NCBI RefSeq assembly: GCF_002368295.1
Contig: NZ_AP018248.1
Span: 6,623,979 to 6,687,978, forward strand
Direction: 5' to 3'
Source of the DNA: Tolypothrix tenuis PCC 7101
GTDB taxonomy: Bacteria > Cyanobacteriota > Cyanobacteriia > Cyanobacteriales > Nostocaceae
DNA length: 64,000 nucleotides
Position 1 is the stretch's first letter. Each line of letters starts with the position of its first letter. The notes beneath the pieces are model-generated. The model was not told the origin of the DNA, ran no database searches, and worked only from the letters and a program-made list of their open reading frames with translations. The position numbers were made by a program, and so were the translations under genes. Below, one piece after another: positions 36,417 through 45,364 of the stretch.

Positions 36417-38477
36417 ATGACAGAGCGGGATATTACAGACAGTTGGTCCCGAGGCAGAGCCAGAGATCAGGATGAAATGGCGAGATTATCCGAAACACAA
36501 CAATTCGGAGAACCTCATTTATTTAATATTCCAGCTACTGGTTCTAACTCTAAGTCAGTGAAGCGGCAAACAGATAATCATTCCGAAGAATTACCTTTTA
36601 ATAATCAGTCAGAGAAAACTATTTCACCCAATTATGTATTCAGTAAATTGCCCCGCTGGATGCAAAATTGGGTGGTGTGGTTAGTATTATTAACTTTGAT
36701 TCCTGGGGGGATAGGATTCCTGGCAATGGCAATGCTGTTAAAGTTGCCAACAGCCCCTAACTGCCCCAAAATCTTCTGGCCTTTGGCTAGTGAGTCGGTA
36801 CGGCTACACTGCGCGCAGTTAGCGGCTTCTAAACAAACAGTCACCGACTTACTGCAAGCGATCAATTTAGTGAAGCAATTGCCCAAAAACCACCCCTTGC
36901 GGGGAGAAGCCGATCGCTTTATTGAGAGGTGGTCTAAGGATATTTTGCAACTAGCCGATCAAAGTTTTCAAGCGGGAAAATTAGATGAAGCGATCGCCAC
37001 TGCCACAAAAGTACCTAACGATTTGCCTGCTTATAGCACTGTAGAAGAGCAAGTAGAGAAATGGCAGTCGATTTGGTCAAAGGCAGAGGGCATTTATCAA
37101 GAAGCGGAAGGCGAACTGCGGCAAAGAAATTGGCAATCCGCTTTTATGCTGTCTGCTAAATTGCTGCGTGTCGATAATAAATACTGGGCAACTACTAAAT
37201 ACGACGAATTAAATCGCATTATTGCCACAGCTAGGGAAGATGGCGAAAAATTAGCAAAAGCCGATAGTTTAGCTAAAAGTGGGGTAGCCGATCAGATACT
37301 CGAAGCCATTAAGCTAGCGGAGTCAATTAGTCCCACTAGTTACATTTATCAAAAAGCGCAAGAGTTAATTCCCCAATACGGGCGCAAGATGCTGGATTTA
37401 GCTCAGGCTAAGTTAGATAAGCGGGATGCAGATACAGCGCTAGATATCGTCCGCCAAATTCCAGAAAATACGGGATTGCAAACGGAAGTTGAAGATTTTA
37501 TCAGCTTGGCTGAAGCCCAAAGAAGTGCTTGGCTAGGAACCATTGATGGTTTACAGACAGCAATTTCCCAAGCGCAACAAATCGATGCTTCTCGGGCTGT
37601 GTATGATAAAGCACAACAATTAATTGCCCGCTGGCAGTTGGAAATTGAAGATGTCGCCCGTTTAGATAAGGCGCGGACATTAGCTAGCCAAGGCACAATC
37701 AGCGATTTAAGTGCAGCGATCGCCCAAGCTCAACTCATTCCCACCGGTAACCCCCGTGCTAGCGAAGCCAGACAAGCAGCCGGACGTTGGCAAGCTGAAG
37801 TAGAGACGATCCAAGATAGACCTTTCTTGGATCGTGCGGATCAGATTGCATTAATGGATGATGTCAACTCCTTGCAAGCTGCGATCGCAGAAGCTAGCCA
37901 AATCCGTAATGGTCGGGCATTATACTCGGAAGCACGCAGAAAAATCCGTAATTGGACAGCAAAAATTCAGCGAATTGAAGACCGACCTTATTTAGATCAA
38001 GCAAAAGACTTAGCGCAACGAGGCGATTTAAATGGGGCGATTAATGCCGCTCAATCCATAGCATCATCCGGACGCGCACTTTCTGGCGAAGCCCAAGAAG
38101 CCATAGACGATTGGCGAGTGCAAATCCGCGCCAAAGAAAATTGGCAAAAAGCGCGGGATGCAGCTTTACCAGGTACAGCAGAAGCCTTGGTAAACGCTAT
38201 ACAACTGGCACAACAGGTTCCCCGACGCAGTATCTTACGCTTGGATGCCAATGTTGCCATTGACCAATGGAGTCAGCAGTTGTTAGATATCGCCCGTTCT
38301 CAGGGACAATCTGATATGTATCAAGGCATTGAGACGGCGAAGTTAATTCCTAGAGGGACTTCTGCTTATAGTGCCGCACAAGAGCAAATCAAGACTTGGC
38401 GGAACTTTCTCAATCCTGAACCTGCGCCAGCAGTGCCGGAAATTTTGTCACCTTCTCCAACTACGACAGGTCAGTAG
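36417..38477 (+). CDS. Large membrane-anchored coiled-coil/helical-repeat protein
   Basis: A 686-residue cyanobacterial protein often labelled a chromosome-segregation-ATPase-like protein, though no ATPase motif is visible. The first 75 residues are polar; one membrane helix follows (WVVWLVLLTLIPGGIGFLAMAM). The remainder is about ten imperfect helical repeats of roughly 55 residues built on the pattern A...A..I......Y.EAQ..I..W (for example IAEASQIRNGRALYSEARRK and AINAAQSIASSGRALSGEAQ). The tail is Pro-rich. This suggests a periplasmic or lumenal scaffold made of TPR-like helices. The start ATG at 36417 has only a weak purine stretch upstream. Function unknown. Confidence 0.75.
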   Translation: MTERDITDSWSRGRARDQDEMARLSETQQFGEPHLFNIPATGSNSKSVKRQTDNHSEELPFNNQSEKTISPNYVFSKLPRWMQNWVVWLVLLTLIPGGIGFLAMAMLLKLPTAPNCPKIFWPLASESVRLHCAQLAASKQTVTDLLQAINLVKQLPKNHPLRGEADRFIERWSKDILQLADQSFQAGKLDEAIATATKVPNDLPAYSTVEEQVEKWQSIWSKAEGIYQEAEGELRQRNWQSAFMLSAKLLRVDNKYWATTKYDELNRIIATAREDGEKLAKADSLAKSGVADQILEAIKLAESISPTSYIYQKAQELIPQYGRKMLDLAQAKLDKRDADTALDIVRQIPENTGLQTEVEDFISLAEAQRSAWLGTIDGLQTAISQAQQIDASRAVYDKAQQLIARWQLEIEDVARLDKARTLASQGTISDLSAAIAQAQLIPTGNPRASEARQAAGRWQAEVETIQDRPFLDRADQIALMDDVNSLQAAIAEASQIRNGRALYSEARRKIRNWTAKIQRIEDRPYLDQAKDLAQRGDLNGAINAAQSIASSGRALSGEAQEAIDDWRVQIRAKENWQKARDAALPGTAEALVNAIQLAQQVPRRSILRLDANVAIDQWSQQLLDIARSQGQSDMYQGIETAKLIPRGTSAYSAAQEQIKTWRNFLNPEPAPAVPEILSPSPTTTGQ

Positions 38478-38478
38478 G

Positions 38479-38652
38479 GATTGGGGATTGGGGACTGGGG
38501 ACAAATCAATTCAAAATTCAAAATTCAAAATTCAAAATTAAGGAATTTTAGGGATTGGGGACAAGGGGAAGAAGGAGAAGTCATGACTTTTGACCCTTAA
38601 CCCTTAACCCTTAACCCTTAACCCTTGACCCTTGTCCCTTGACCCTTGACAT
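38479..38652. repeat. Mixed heptanucleotide repeat arrays
   Basis: Three families in a row after the coiled-coil gene: GGGATTG/GGGACTG units, then CAAAATT units (38513-38539), then CCCTTAA and CCCTTGA units. This is the typical STRR intergenic filling. Confidence 0.85.
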
Positions 38653-38657
38653 TGGAC

Positions 38658-40169
38658 TCAGCTATTTAATATTTGCCGCACGACAGTTAGCGCTGAGTAA
38701 CTTACTCCGGCTGTTCCTTCCCCGGGGTGGGTGGAGTCACCGACTAACCAGAGATGCTTAATTGGTGTGCGATTGGCAAAACCAAAGGGGCCGAAGGTGG
38801 GGATACGTTGACCGATACCGCCCACGATACCGCGATCGCGTGCTGTGAAATGAGCAAAGGTGCGGGGTGTGGCGGCTTCTTGGTGAATGATGGTTTCTGG
38901 TTTGAGGTAGAAGAACTTTGCTAGGCGGGCGATCGCTTCTTCTGTATACTGCTGTTTGAGTTCTTCGTAATTCTCTGTCTGCCACCACCTACGTGTATCT
39001 ACAAAGGATGAAGCAATAATTGTGGCTTTACCTTCCGGGGCGCGACCATCTCCGGGATGGCTAACGGAGACAAATAAAGAATTGTTTTCGCCAATTGGGC
39101 CATCAGCATTGTATAAAAATTGCAGGTGCGGCGGGCATTCAGGAGGAATGGCGCTAGCATCTACACCTAAATAGACGACAAACGCCCCTGATGATGGGGG
39201 TAATTTTTCGACTCGCTGCTTATAACCTGATGGTGCTGCGTCGCCTAAAAGCTGGACGAGGTTTTGCACAGTGACATTAGTAATTATATGGTCGGCTGTT
39301 TCTGTCCAGACTTCGCCGCTTTGCTGATTGCGAATAGTGACGGCGTTGGCTTGACCATTTTCTACGGTAATTTTTTCGACAGTGTGGCGCAGCAATAATT
39401 TACCGCCATCTCTTTCCAAGGATTCTACCAGGCGATCGCTTAGAACTTGCATACTACCCTGGAGGTGAAATAATCCTTGGGGGAGTTGGGAGACACTCAA
39501 CGCCGTGGCTGCATAAAGTAAGGCTGTTTCTTCTGCATTGACTTGGGAATACAGCTTCAGTTGTAAATCTAAGAAAGTCCGTAAGCGTTGATCGTTACCT
39601 AATCCATATAGCCGTAAAGCATCGCCCACAGTAAATAAAGTGAAGGGCACAGTAATTAATGTACTGGGACGTACCGCCTGAGTTAGCTGCCACAAATCCC
39701 ATAAACTGCGTGGTGGTAGAACTGGATCGCGTCCTTGAAATTCCCAGCTAGCTTGAAATAAAGTTGCTAACAATTGCCAGAATGGTTCGCTACCTGGAAA
39801 TTGTCGTTGTCGCTCTTCTCGCCATTTTTCGAGATCGCGCCAAACGTTGATTGGTGTTGATTCCCCAGGAAGATAAACTGCACAAGCCGGATCGCAAGGT
39901 GTGGCTTGTGGTAAATCTATTCCCAATTCTGAGAAAATCCGGTGATGAATCCCCCCAGGTTCTAAACCAGCAACTTGGGTTGCGCCGACATCAAAAGTAA
40001 ATCCTCGGCGTTTAAACGTAGAAGCACAACCCCCAGGTACAAGGGCTTGGTCTAAGATGAAAACGCTGTAACCTTTATGGGCTAATAATGCGCCAGCAGT
40101 TAGCCCACCTATTCCTGCACCGACGACAATGACACGAGATGCTTTTTTGTCAAGCGATAGACTGGGCAT
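38658..40169 (-). CDS. crtD: Carotenoid C-3',4' desaturase-like FAD oxidoreductase
   Basis: A 503-residue flavoprotein of the phytoene-desaturase/CrtISO group. The FAD-binding start is VIVVGAGIGGLTAGALLAHK followed by GGCASTFKRRGFTFDVGATQ. The C-terminal FAD motif is HLWLVGDSTHPGEGTAGVSYS. The sequence pattern (ATQVAGLEPGGIHHRIFSEL, YKQRVEKLPPSSGAFVVYLGV) agrees best with the cyanobacterial CrtD desaturases used for myxol-type carotenoid glycosides, rather than with CrtH isomerase. I know this by family resemblance only; a carotene isomerase or another CrtI-like enzyme is the alternative. It is a single gene with repeats downstream. Confidence 0.75.
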   Translation of the reverse strand: MPSLSLDKKASRVIVVGAGIGGLTAGALLAHKGYSVFILDQALVPGGCASTFKRRGFTFDVGATQVAGLEPGGIHHRIFSELGIDLPQATPCDPACAVYLPGESTPINVWRDLEKWREERQRQFPGSEPFWQLLATLFQASWEFQGRDPVLPPRSLWDLWQLTQAVRPSTLITVPFTLFTVGDALRLYGLGNDQRLRTFLDLQLKLYSQVNAEETALLYAATALSVSQLPQGLFHLQGSMQVLSDRLVESLERDGGKLLLRHTVEKITVENGQANAVTIRNQQSGEVWTETADHIITNVTVQNLVQLLGDAAPSGYKQRVEKLPPSSGAFVVYLGVDASAIPPECPPHLQFLYNADGPIGENNSLFVSVSHPGDGRAPEGKATIIASSFVDTRRWWQTENYEELKQQYTEEAIARLAKFFYLKPETIIHQEAATPRTFAHFTARDRGIVGGIGQRIPTFGPFGFANRTPIKHLWLVGDSTHPGEGTAGVSYSALTVVRQILNS

Positions 40170-40356
40170 TGAGACTTTAGTTTATATTTCTTAATATTAT
40201 TCTTAATTTTAACAAAAGTGGTTCTTTCGCCAAGCTATAACCCAAGGTTGTATCAGCTGCAATTTGCTAAGGAACAGTGATTGTGAGCTTAAATCAGCTA
40301 ATTGCCTGTTTTACTTTGGGAATACTGAGAAGAGTTATCCCAGAGGAGTGATAAAA

Positions 40357-40856
40357 ATGGCTGATAATCGTCTCAGTGCTAACTTTTCCCCTGCTGATCG
40401 GGAAGCGGTAATGCAGGCGATGTCTACGACAAGCCGCTTCGCGTCTACGCAACAATTCGCGAAAAGTTACCGTTTTTGGTAGATTTGACAACGGATGACC
40501 GACGCAAAATTTTAAAGATGGGTGATAAAAGTCGCGCCTTTGTTAGCAAAGCGTTGGAAGTTGCGACACAAAACCCAAATTTTTTACCTCGTTCCTTTGA
40601 TGTAGAGGAGATGCGCCGGGATGTAGCGCTGTATGAGGCTTTGTATCCAGTACTTTTATCCCTGACGCAACTGCAAGAACTCGTGGATGATACCTGTATC
40701 ACTGCGGGTAGTGAAGCATATACAGCAGCTTTAGCAGTTTACAATTACGCTAAAACTAGCAGTGATGTTGCTGGTTTAGATGCAGTCATCGATGAGATGG
40801 GACGTAGGTTTACTCGCAGTTCTAAGAAGAAGAAAAGCGCAACAACTATCAACTAA
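40357..40856 (+). pseudogene. Frameshifted cyanobacterial hypothetical gene (26-bp insertion)
   Basis: The first 21 codons (MADNRLSANFSPADREAVMQ and one more) follow GAGGAG and an ATG at 40357. The remainder lies in another frame from about 40449: after removal of 26 bases (40422-40447) the reading continues ...MQAIATIREKLPFLVDLTT and on to 40856 as one 158-residue protein. The body (RRKILKMGDKSRAFVSKALE, LTQLQELVDDTCITAGSEAY) is well kept, so the break is recent. A GTG at 40476 could restart translation of the last 126 residues. The function of the family is unknown. I did not see compensating changes. Confidence 0.8.
40422..40447 (+). repeat. 26-bp inserted repeat splitting a HIP1 site
   Basis: Without these 26 bases the flanks GCGAT (40417-40421) and CGC (40448-40450) rejoin as GCGATCGC, the HIP1 octamer, and the reading frame is restored. 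GTCTAC occurs at the left end (40422-40427) and again across the right junction (40443-40448). The core GCCGCTTCGCG resembles other palindromic repeats in the window. Confidence 0.75.
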
Positions 40857-40870
40857 AACAAGGGCGAATC

Positions 40871-40955
40871 GGTGTAGGGTGCGTTATGGACTTTAGTCCT
40901 AACGCACCACCAGAGATTTACGGTGCGTTACGCTAACGCGATAACACACCCTACC
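40871..40955. repeat. Nested foldback repeat
   Basis: An inner stem pairs GGTGCGTTA (40878-40886) with TAACGCACC (40900-40908) and GGACT with AGTCC. An outer imperfect pair joins GTAGGGTGCGTTAT with ATAACACACCCTAC. It belongs to the GATGCGTTA-type palindromes also seen at 9840-9866 and 62855-62881. Confidence 0.6.
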
Positions 40956-40959
40956 AAAC

Positions 40960-41284
40960 TTGAGGCTTTGAGGCTGAAGCTTGAGGTTCTAAGGCTGAAG
41001 CTTGAGGTTCTGAGGCTGACAGTTGAGGTTCTGAAGCTGAAGTTTGAGGTTCTGAGGCTGACAGTTGAGGTTCTGAGGCTGACGCTTGAGGCTTTGTGGC
41101 TGACAGTTGAGGTTTTGAGGCTGACAGCTAAGGTTCTGAGGCTGACGCTTGAGGCTTTGAGGCTGACGTTTGAGATTCTGAAGCTGACAGTTGAGGTTCT
41201 GAGGCTGAAACTTGAGGCTTTGAGGCTGACGTTTGAGGTTTTGAGGCTGACGTTTGAGGTTTTGAGGCTGAAACTTGAAGCTTT
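40960..41284. repeat. 21-bp minisatellite, 15 full units
   Basis: Fifteen consecutive units of exactly 21 bp (40960-41274) plus a partial one. The common unit begins TTGAGGTTCTGAGGCTGA and ends in CAG, CGC, CGT or AAC. One plus-strand frame reads a heptapeptide of the type LRLTVEV and two or three minus-strand frames are also open, because the unit length is a multiple of three. No ribosome binding site or good start is present, so I treat it as non-coding. Confidence 0.9.
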
Positions 41285-41518
41285 TTAGTATCAATAACAC
41301 TATTTAAGAGTGAATTTGCGTACAATTACTAGCAAATATCGTCTAAATATCTCATACCGTTTCACTTTAATCATGATTTCTATACATAGGTGAGGGTTTA
41401 GCTGTGCTCATACGTGTCAACTTAACGTGAAACCCTCATCAGGACTTGATTTTGCTTCAAATCGCCTACCATCAAGATCCCCGTTACCCCACCCCAGTTT
41501 TGTCTAAAGCCAAAACTT

Positions 41519-41543
41519 CCCCTCCCCTTGGCAAGGGGAGGGG
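41519..41543. repeat. GC-rich palindromic repeat
   Basis: Arms CCCCTCCCCTTG and CAAGGGGAGGGG around one central base, within the 400 bp between the minisatellite and the NACHT gene. It is a dispersed cyanobacterial-type repeat. The rest of 41289-41702 shows nothing recognisable. Confidence 0.6.
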
Positions 41544-41702
41544 TTAGGGGGAGGGGTAAAAGGCTTGTGGGATAAGCGTTTGAACTTAAGTTGACACCAA
41601 TGAGCAGTGCTAAACCCCTACGAAGAATCTATATGTATCAGGATTTTGGGGAATTGGTATGAGCTACCCATATCTATCAACACAATACAACATACAACAG
41701 CT

Positions 41703-44645
41703 ATGAGCAGCAAACCTGGAATTCTCATCAAGCAGCCTGTTTCCGTCTTTAGCAAGCGTCTTAATGTTAACTTCGGGAGTGGTTTTACAGCGCTAACCAA
41801 AGCTGTAGTAAATGGGTTGACTGGTAATGTTAGCAACGTACCCGAAAATTTGGTAGAGATGGGTGCTGCTGTTGGCTTGGCTAAAGAACCGGGAGAAATA
41901 GCTTGGTTGTTAATTTTTCGTTCTTTAATTCAAGCAATGGCTAGTTTAGTAGATGATAATCAGGATTTACTCAAAAAAGTTGATAATGATGATATTGAGA
42001 CTATAGTTAAACACCGTTTAGAAAATTGTCTCCAAAATTTAGAAGCCACAGAATTAACAATTGACAGCAACTTTTTTGCTCATCCTGAAGAACTAGCTAT
42101 TGTTTTAGCCATCAAAGAACCTTTTCGCCAGTGGTTAACAGAATTTGTCTCTACACCAGCACAAGCAGAAGCAATTAGTAATCGTCTTCCTACAGAGTTT
42201 GTCTATTCACTCATTGAAGAATGGAAGAAAAATAGCGATAAATATACAGTTTTACAAACTGAACTAAATACCCCGTTTATTAAAGCAAGCGAAAGAGAAC
42301 AAGCTTGGCAACGTTACTCTATATGGTTACAAAAACAAGTTAATGAACGGATGTTTTCTGAAGCTTTTAGTCTAGAACAAGTTTATGTTCCCCTCCGCAC
42401 TTACTATGAACGCAAAGTTGAAATTAAATATGATGATGATTTTATCAGTGGACTAAGAGAAAGTTATAAACAAGATAAAAGAAATGAGAGAATTGTAGTT
42501 GATTTACAAGCAGAACTCCAAACTTGGTTAGACGAAGCTGATAAAAATGATGCTATCCGGGTAATTAGTGGTGGCCCAGGAAGCGGTAAATCTTCCTTTT
42601 GTAAAATTTTTGCAGCTATACAGGCAAAGATAGGTAAAATTTCAGTTTTATTTATTCCCTTACATCTGTTTGATCCAGAAGATGATTTAGTTAATGGCAT
42701 TGGTAAGTTTATTAATGACTTGCGTGATATTCCTTTACCTCCCAATCCTTTGGTTAAAGACAATACAGTAGAAAAATTACTAATTATTTTTGACGGTTTA
42801 GATGAATTAGCTATGCAGGGCAAGATGGGTGAGGAAGTTGCCCAGAAGTTTATAAGTGAAGTACAAAGACAAGTCAATGCATTTAATCATGTTCAAACTC
42901 GCTTGCAGGTTTTAATTAGTGGGCGGGAATTGGTTATACAGAAGAATCAAAGCGATTTTCGTAAACCTAAGCAAATCCTTAATGTTCTTCCCTATTTTTT
43001 AGATGAAGAGGAAATAAAAGATAATAATTACATTGACAACCAAAATTTATTAAAACAAGACCAACGCCAAATTTGGTGGTGTAAATATAGTCAAGCAAGC
43101 GGCCGAGGATATGACAGCTTACCTGAAGAATTAGACGAGGGACATTTTAGAGAAATCACATCCCAGCCTTTGTTAAATTACTTGATCGCTTTGAGTTTGG
43201 TTCGTGGTGCAGTTAAATTTTTCGATAATAGTAACCTCAATGAAATTTATGCAGATTTGCTCACAGCAGTTTATCAGCGAATTTGGGCTAATGATAACCC
43301 AGTAATTAAGGGAGTGGCAGAAAAAGATTTTGTTCGCATTCTAGAAAGTATTGCGGTTGCTGCTTGGCATGGAGGAGATGTCAGGATAACAACAGTTACA
43401 GAAATTGAAAAGTATTGTGACCGCAACATTCTAGAACGAATATTAAATATATTTAAACAAGATAAAAAAGCTAGTTTAGCTCGTCTATTAACAGCCTTCT
43501 ATTTTCGTCAACGTGGACTAAAAGGTCGTGATGATACTTTTGAGTTTACTCACAAAAGCTTTGGTGAATATTTAACAGCAAGGCGTATTGTTCAGGAAAT
43601 AAAAATTATCAATAACCAGCTAAAAGCTAACGAAGAAGACTCAGATTATGGATGGAATAAGCTACAAGCTTTAGAACGCTGGGCCAAGTTATGCGGTTCA
43701 ACAGCTATGGATGATTATATTTTTAAATTTATTATCAATGAAATTCAATTGCAGCAAGATAAATATCAGGTTGATATTGCTGAATGGCAACTGACAATAT
43801 GTGACTTGATAAGTTATATGTTAAAAAATGGAATGCCGATGGAGAAGTTGCAGTTATCCACTTTTCAGGAAGCAAATTGGCAAGCACGTAATGCTGAGGA
43901 GGCATTGTTAGGTGTTTTGAATGCTTGTGCTAGAGCGACACGCAATGTTTCTCAGATTAAATGGCCTTCTCCTGAAGCTTTTGGTAATTGTGTTTCTCGC
44001 CTACGTGGGCAAAGAGTTGATAGTCATATTCATAGTGAGATTTTTTGCTTAAATTGCTTAAGCTTTTTAGATTTGCAAAATAGTATTCTACAGTACCAAG
44101 ATTTGTACGAAGCGAATTTTAAAGAGGCGAATCTTAAAGAAGCGAATCTGGTAGGGGCAATTCTTGAAGGGGCGAATCTTGAACGGGCTTTTCTTAAAGG
44201 GGCGAATCTTAAAGAGGCGAATCTTTTACGGGCAAATTTTGTACGAGCGAATCTAGAAGGGGCAATTCTTGTGCGAGCGAATCTGGTAGGGGCAATTCTT
44301 AAAGGGGCTTTTCTTAAAGGGACAATTCTTATACAGGCGAATCTTGAACGGGCTTTTCTTAAAGGAGCGAATCTTTTACAGGCAAATCTGGAAGAGGCGA
44401 TTCTTGAACGGGCAATTCTTGGAGAGGCGAATCTTGAACGAGCTTTTCTTGCACGGGCATTTCTTGGAGAGGCGAATCTTGGAGAAGCGAATCTTGAACG
44501 AGCAAATCTGGAAGGGGCGTTTCTTGAAGGGGCGAATCTTGAACGAGCAAATCTGGAAGGGGCGAATCTTGAACGGGCTTTTCTTAAAGGGGCAAATTTT
44601 GAAGGGGCAAATCTTCGCGGTACCATTCTAGAGGGCAAAATCTAA
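41703..44645 (+). CDS. NACHT-domain STAND NTPase with C-terminal pentapeptide repeats
   Basis: A 980-residue protein from ATG 41703 (a GTG at 41607 would add 32 residues). The N-terminal 250 residues are helical and unassigned (SKPGILIKQPVSVFSKRLNV). The NACHT core has Walker A GGPGSGKS at 290-297, Walker B LLIIFDGLDELAMQG with Asp364, sensor-like LQVLISGREL, the P-loop-distal SQPLLNYLIALSL and the FEFTHKSFGEYLTARRI helix. From 44106 to 44630 come 35 uninterrupted pentapeptides of type A(N/I/F)LXX, predicted as a right-handed beta-helix of about nine turns, in the position where STAND proteins carry their sensor. NACHT proteins include many anti-phage defence proteins; a defence or signalling role is inferred. 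No effector domain is recognised. Confidence 0.88.
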   Translation: MSSKPGILIKQPVSVFSKRLNVNFGSGFTALTKAVVNGLTGNVSNVPENLVEMGAAVGLAKEPGEIAWLLIFRSLIQAMASLVDDNQDLLKKVDNDDIETIVKHRLENCLQNLEATELTIDSNFFAHPEELAIVLAIKEPFRQWLTEFVSTPAQAEAISNRLPTEFVYSLIEEWKKNSDKYTVLQTELNTPFIKASEREQAWQRYSIWLQKQVNERMFSEAFSLEQVYVPLRTYYERKVEIKYDDDFISGLRESYKQDKRNERIVVDLQAELQTWLDEADKNDAIRVISGGPGSGKSSFCKIFAAIQAKIGKISVLFIPLHLFDPEDDLVNGIGKFINDLRDIPLPPNPLVKDNTVEKLLIIFDGLDELAMQGKMGEEVAQKFISEVQRQVNAFNHVQTRLQVLISGRELVIQKNQSDFRKPKQILNVLPYFLDEEEIKDNNYIDNQNLLKQDQRQIWWCKYSQASGRGYDSLPEELDEGHFREITSQPLLNYLIALSLVRGAVKFFDNSNLNEIYADLLTAVYQRIWANDNPVIKGVAEKDFVRILESIAVAAWHGGDVRITTVTEIEKYCDRNILERILNIFKQDKKASLARLLTAFYFRQRGLKGRDDTFEFTHKSFGEYLTARRIVQEIKIINNQLKANEEDSDYGWNKLQALERWAKLCGSTAMDDYIFKFIINEIQLQQDKYQVDIAEWQLTICDLISYMLKNGMPMEKLQLSTFQEANWQARNAEEALLGVLNACARATRNVSQIKWPSPEAFGNCVSRLRGQRVDSHIHSEIFCLNCLSFLDLQNSILQYQDLYEANFKEANLKEANLVGAILEGANLERAFLKGANLKEANLLRANFVRANLEGAILVRANLVGAILKGAFLKGTILIQANLERAFLKGANLLQANLEEAILERAILGEANLERAFLARAFLGEANLGEANLERANLEGAFLEGANLERANLEGANLERAFLKGANFEGANLRGTILEGKI

Positions 44646-45064
44646 ATCCACTCGATACCCTGTGCAGCTAAATATTTCCTCGCACCTTCTAAAGCCTCTT
44701 TCCTCAAAATAATCTTCACATCTGGCTTAGTGAGATACAAACGAAACCGCTGCACAAATAATTGATTAGCCGGCTCAATTCTCCTAATCACACCCCAAGG
44801 AATCAACAACGCCGGAAGCCCAAACCTAAACAAAGCAACAATACTCACATACAGCCCTTGGGGAGTAACACCAACATTTAAAGTTCCTTTGTAATACACC
44901 AAACCCACATGACCATGTTCAAACCGTGAGATATTTGCTGGTGGTGGTTCCTCAGTGCGGTAAAGTTTCGCCAAATCATTCCAGTCAACGCGGAACATAA
45001 AATTCAAAATCACCATGAAGAGAACATATAAAGCGATAAATGTAAGATTCCAGTGATGTGACAT
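44642..45064 (-). CDS. Hypothetical membrane protein, 140 residues
   Basis: Not recognised by name. It starts with a membrane helix (LTFIALYVLFMVILNFMF), then a polar stretch with RFEHGHVGLVYYKGTLNVGV, a second hydrophobic segment (GLYVSIVALFRFGLPALLIPW) and a basic C-terminal domain (QRFRLYLTKPDVKIILRKEA). The pattern resembles small cyanobacterial membrane proteins with a PH-like soluble part, which is only a guess. Its stop codon (TAG, 44642-44644) overlaps that of the convergent NACHT gene (TAA, 44643-44645). The overlap is tail to tail, so the two are not co-transcribed. Confidence 0.7.
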   Translation of the reverse strand: MSHHWNLTFIALYVLFMVILNFMFRVDWNDLAKLYRTEEPPPANISRFEHGHVGLVYYKGTLNVGVTPQGLYVSIVALFRFGLPALLIPWGVIRRIEPANQLFVQRFRLYLTKPDVKIILRKEALEGARKYLAAQGIEWI

Positions 45065-45364
45065 TTGTTCGGGAAGGATAAAGGATGAAGTATAAAATTA
45101 ACCCACTAATAAAAAAAATGGATGATGAATAAGGAAAAATTTTATTTTTCGCCCATTAAAGGCGTAAATGTAACGAGAAGTACCCTTATGGGGAAGCAAG
45201 CTAGGCGGTAGCGTCTTGTAAAAAAGTTCAGTTTGTAGAGATTCTTACTTCAGACTTCATCCTTTATCCTTCTCCTGCGGAGACGCTACGCGAACTTCCT
45301 TCCTAGATAAGATAGAGAAGTAAGAAAGCTTTCTCTCTGTCCTCTTCACCACTCACTACTAGCA
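45065..45364. other. Intergenic region between divergent genes
   Basis: About 300 bp before the M16 peptidase gene. It holds a GAGACGCTACGCGAAC dispersed repeat near 45277-45293 and no credible gene. Confidence 0.5.

Noticed and set aside
40923..41288. 121-codon plus-strand frame over the minisatellite
   Set aside because: It starts with GTG inside a foldback repeat, has no ribosome binding site, and other frames on the minus strand are equally open because the unit is 21 bp.
44030..44638. 202-codon minus-strand frame rich in Arg, Ser and Pro opposite the NACHT gene
   Set aside because: It mirrors the 15-bp pentapeptide-coding repeats; no start signal and no family resemblance.
45235..45248. 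GTA-N8-TAC match to the NtcA site upstream of the M16 peptidase
   Set aside because: The pattern is expected many times by chance in 64 kb, and no -10 box at the right distance was clear.
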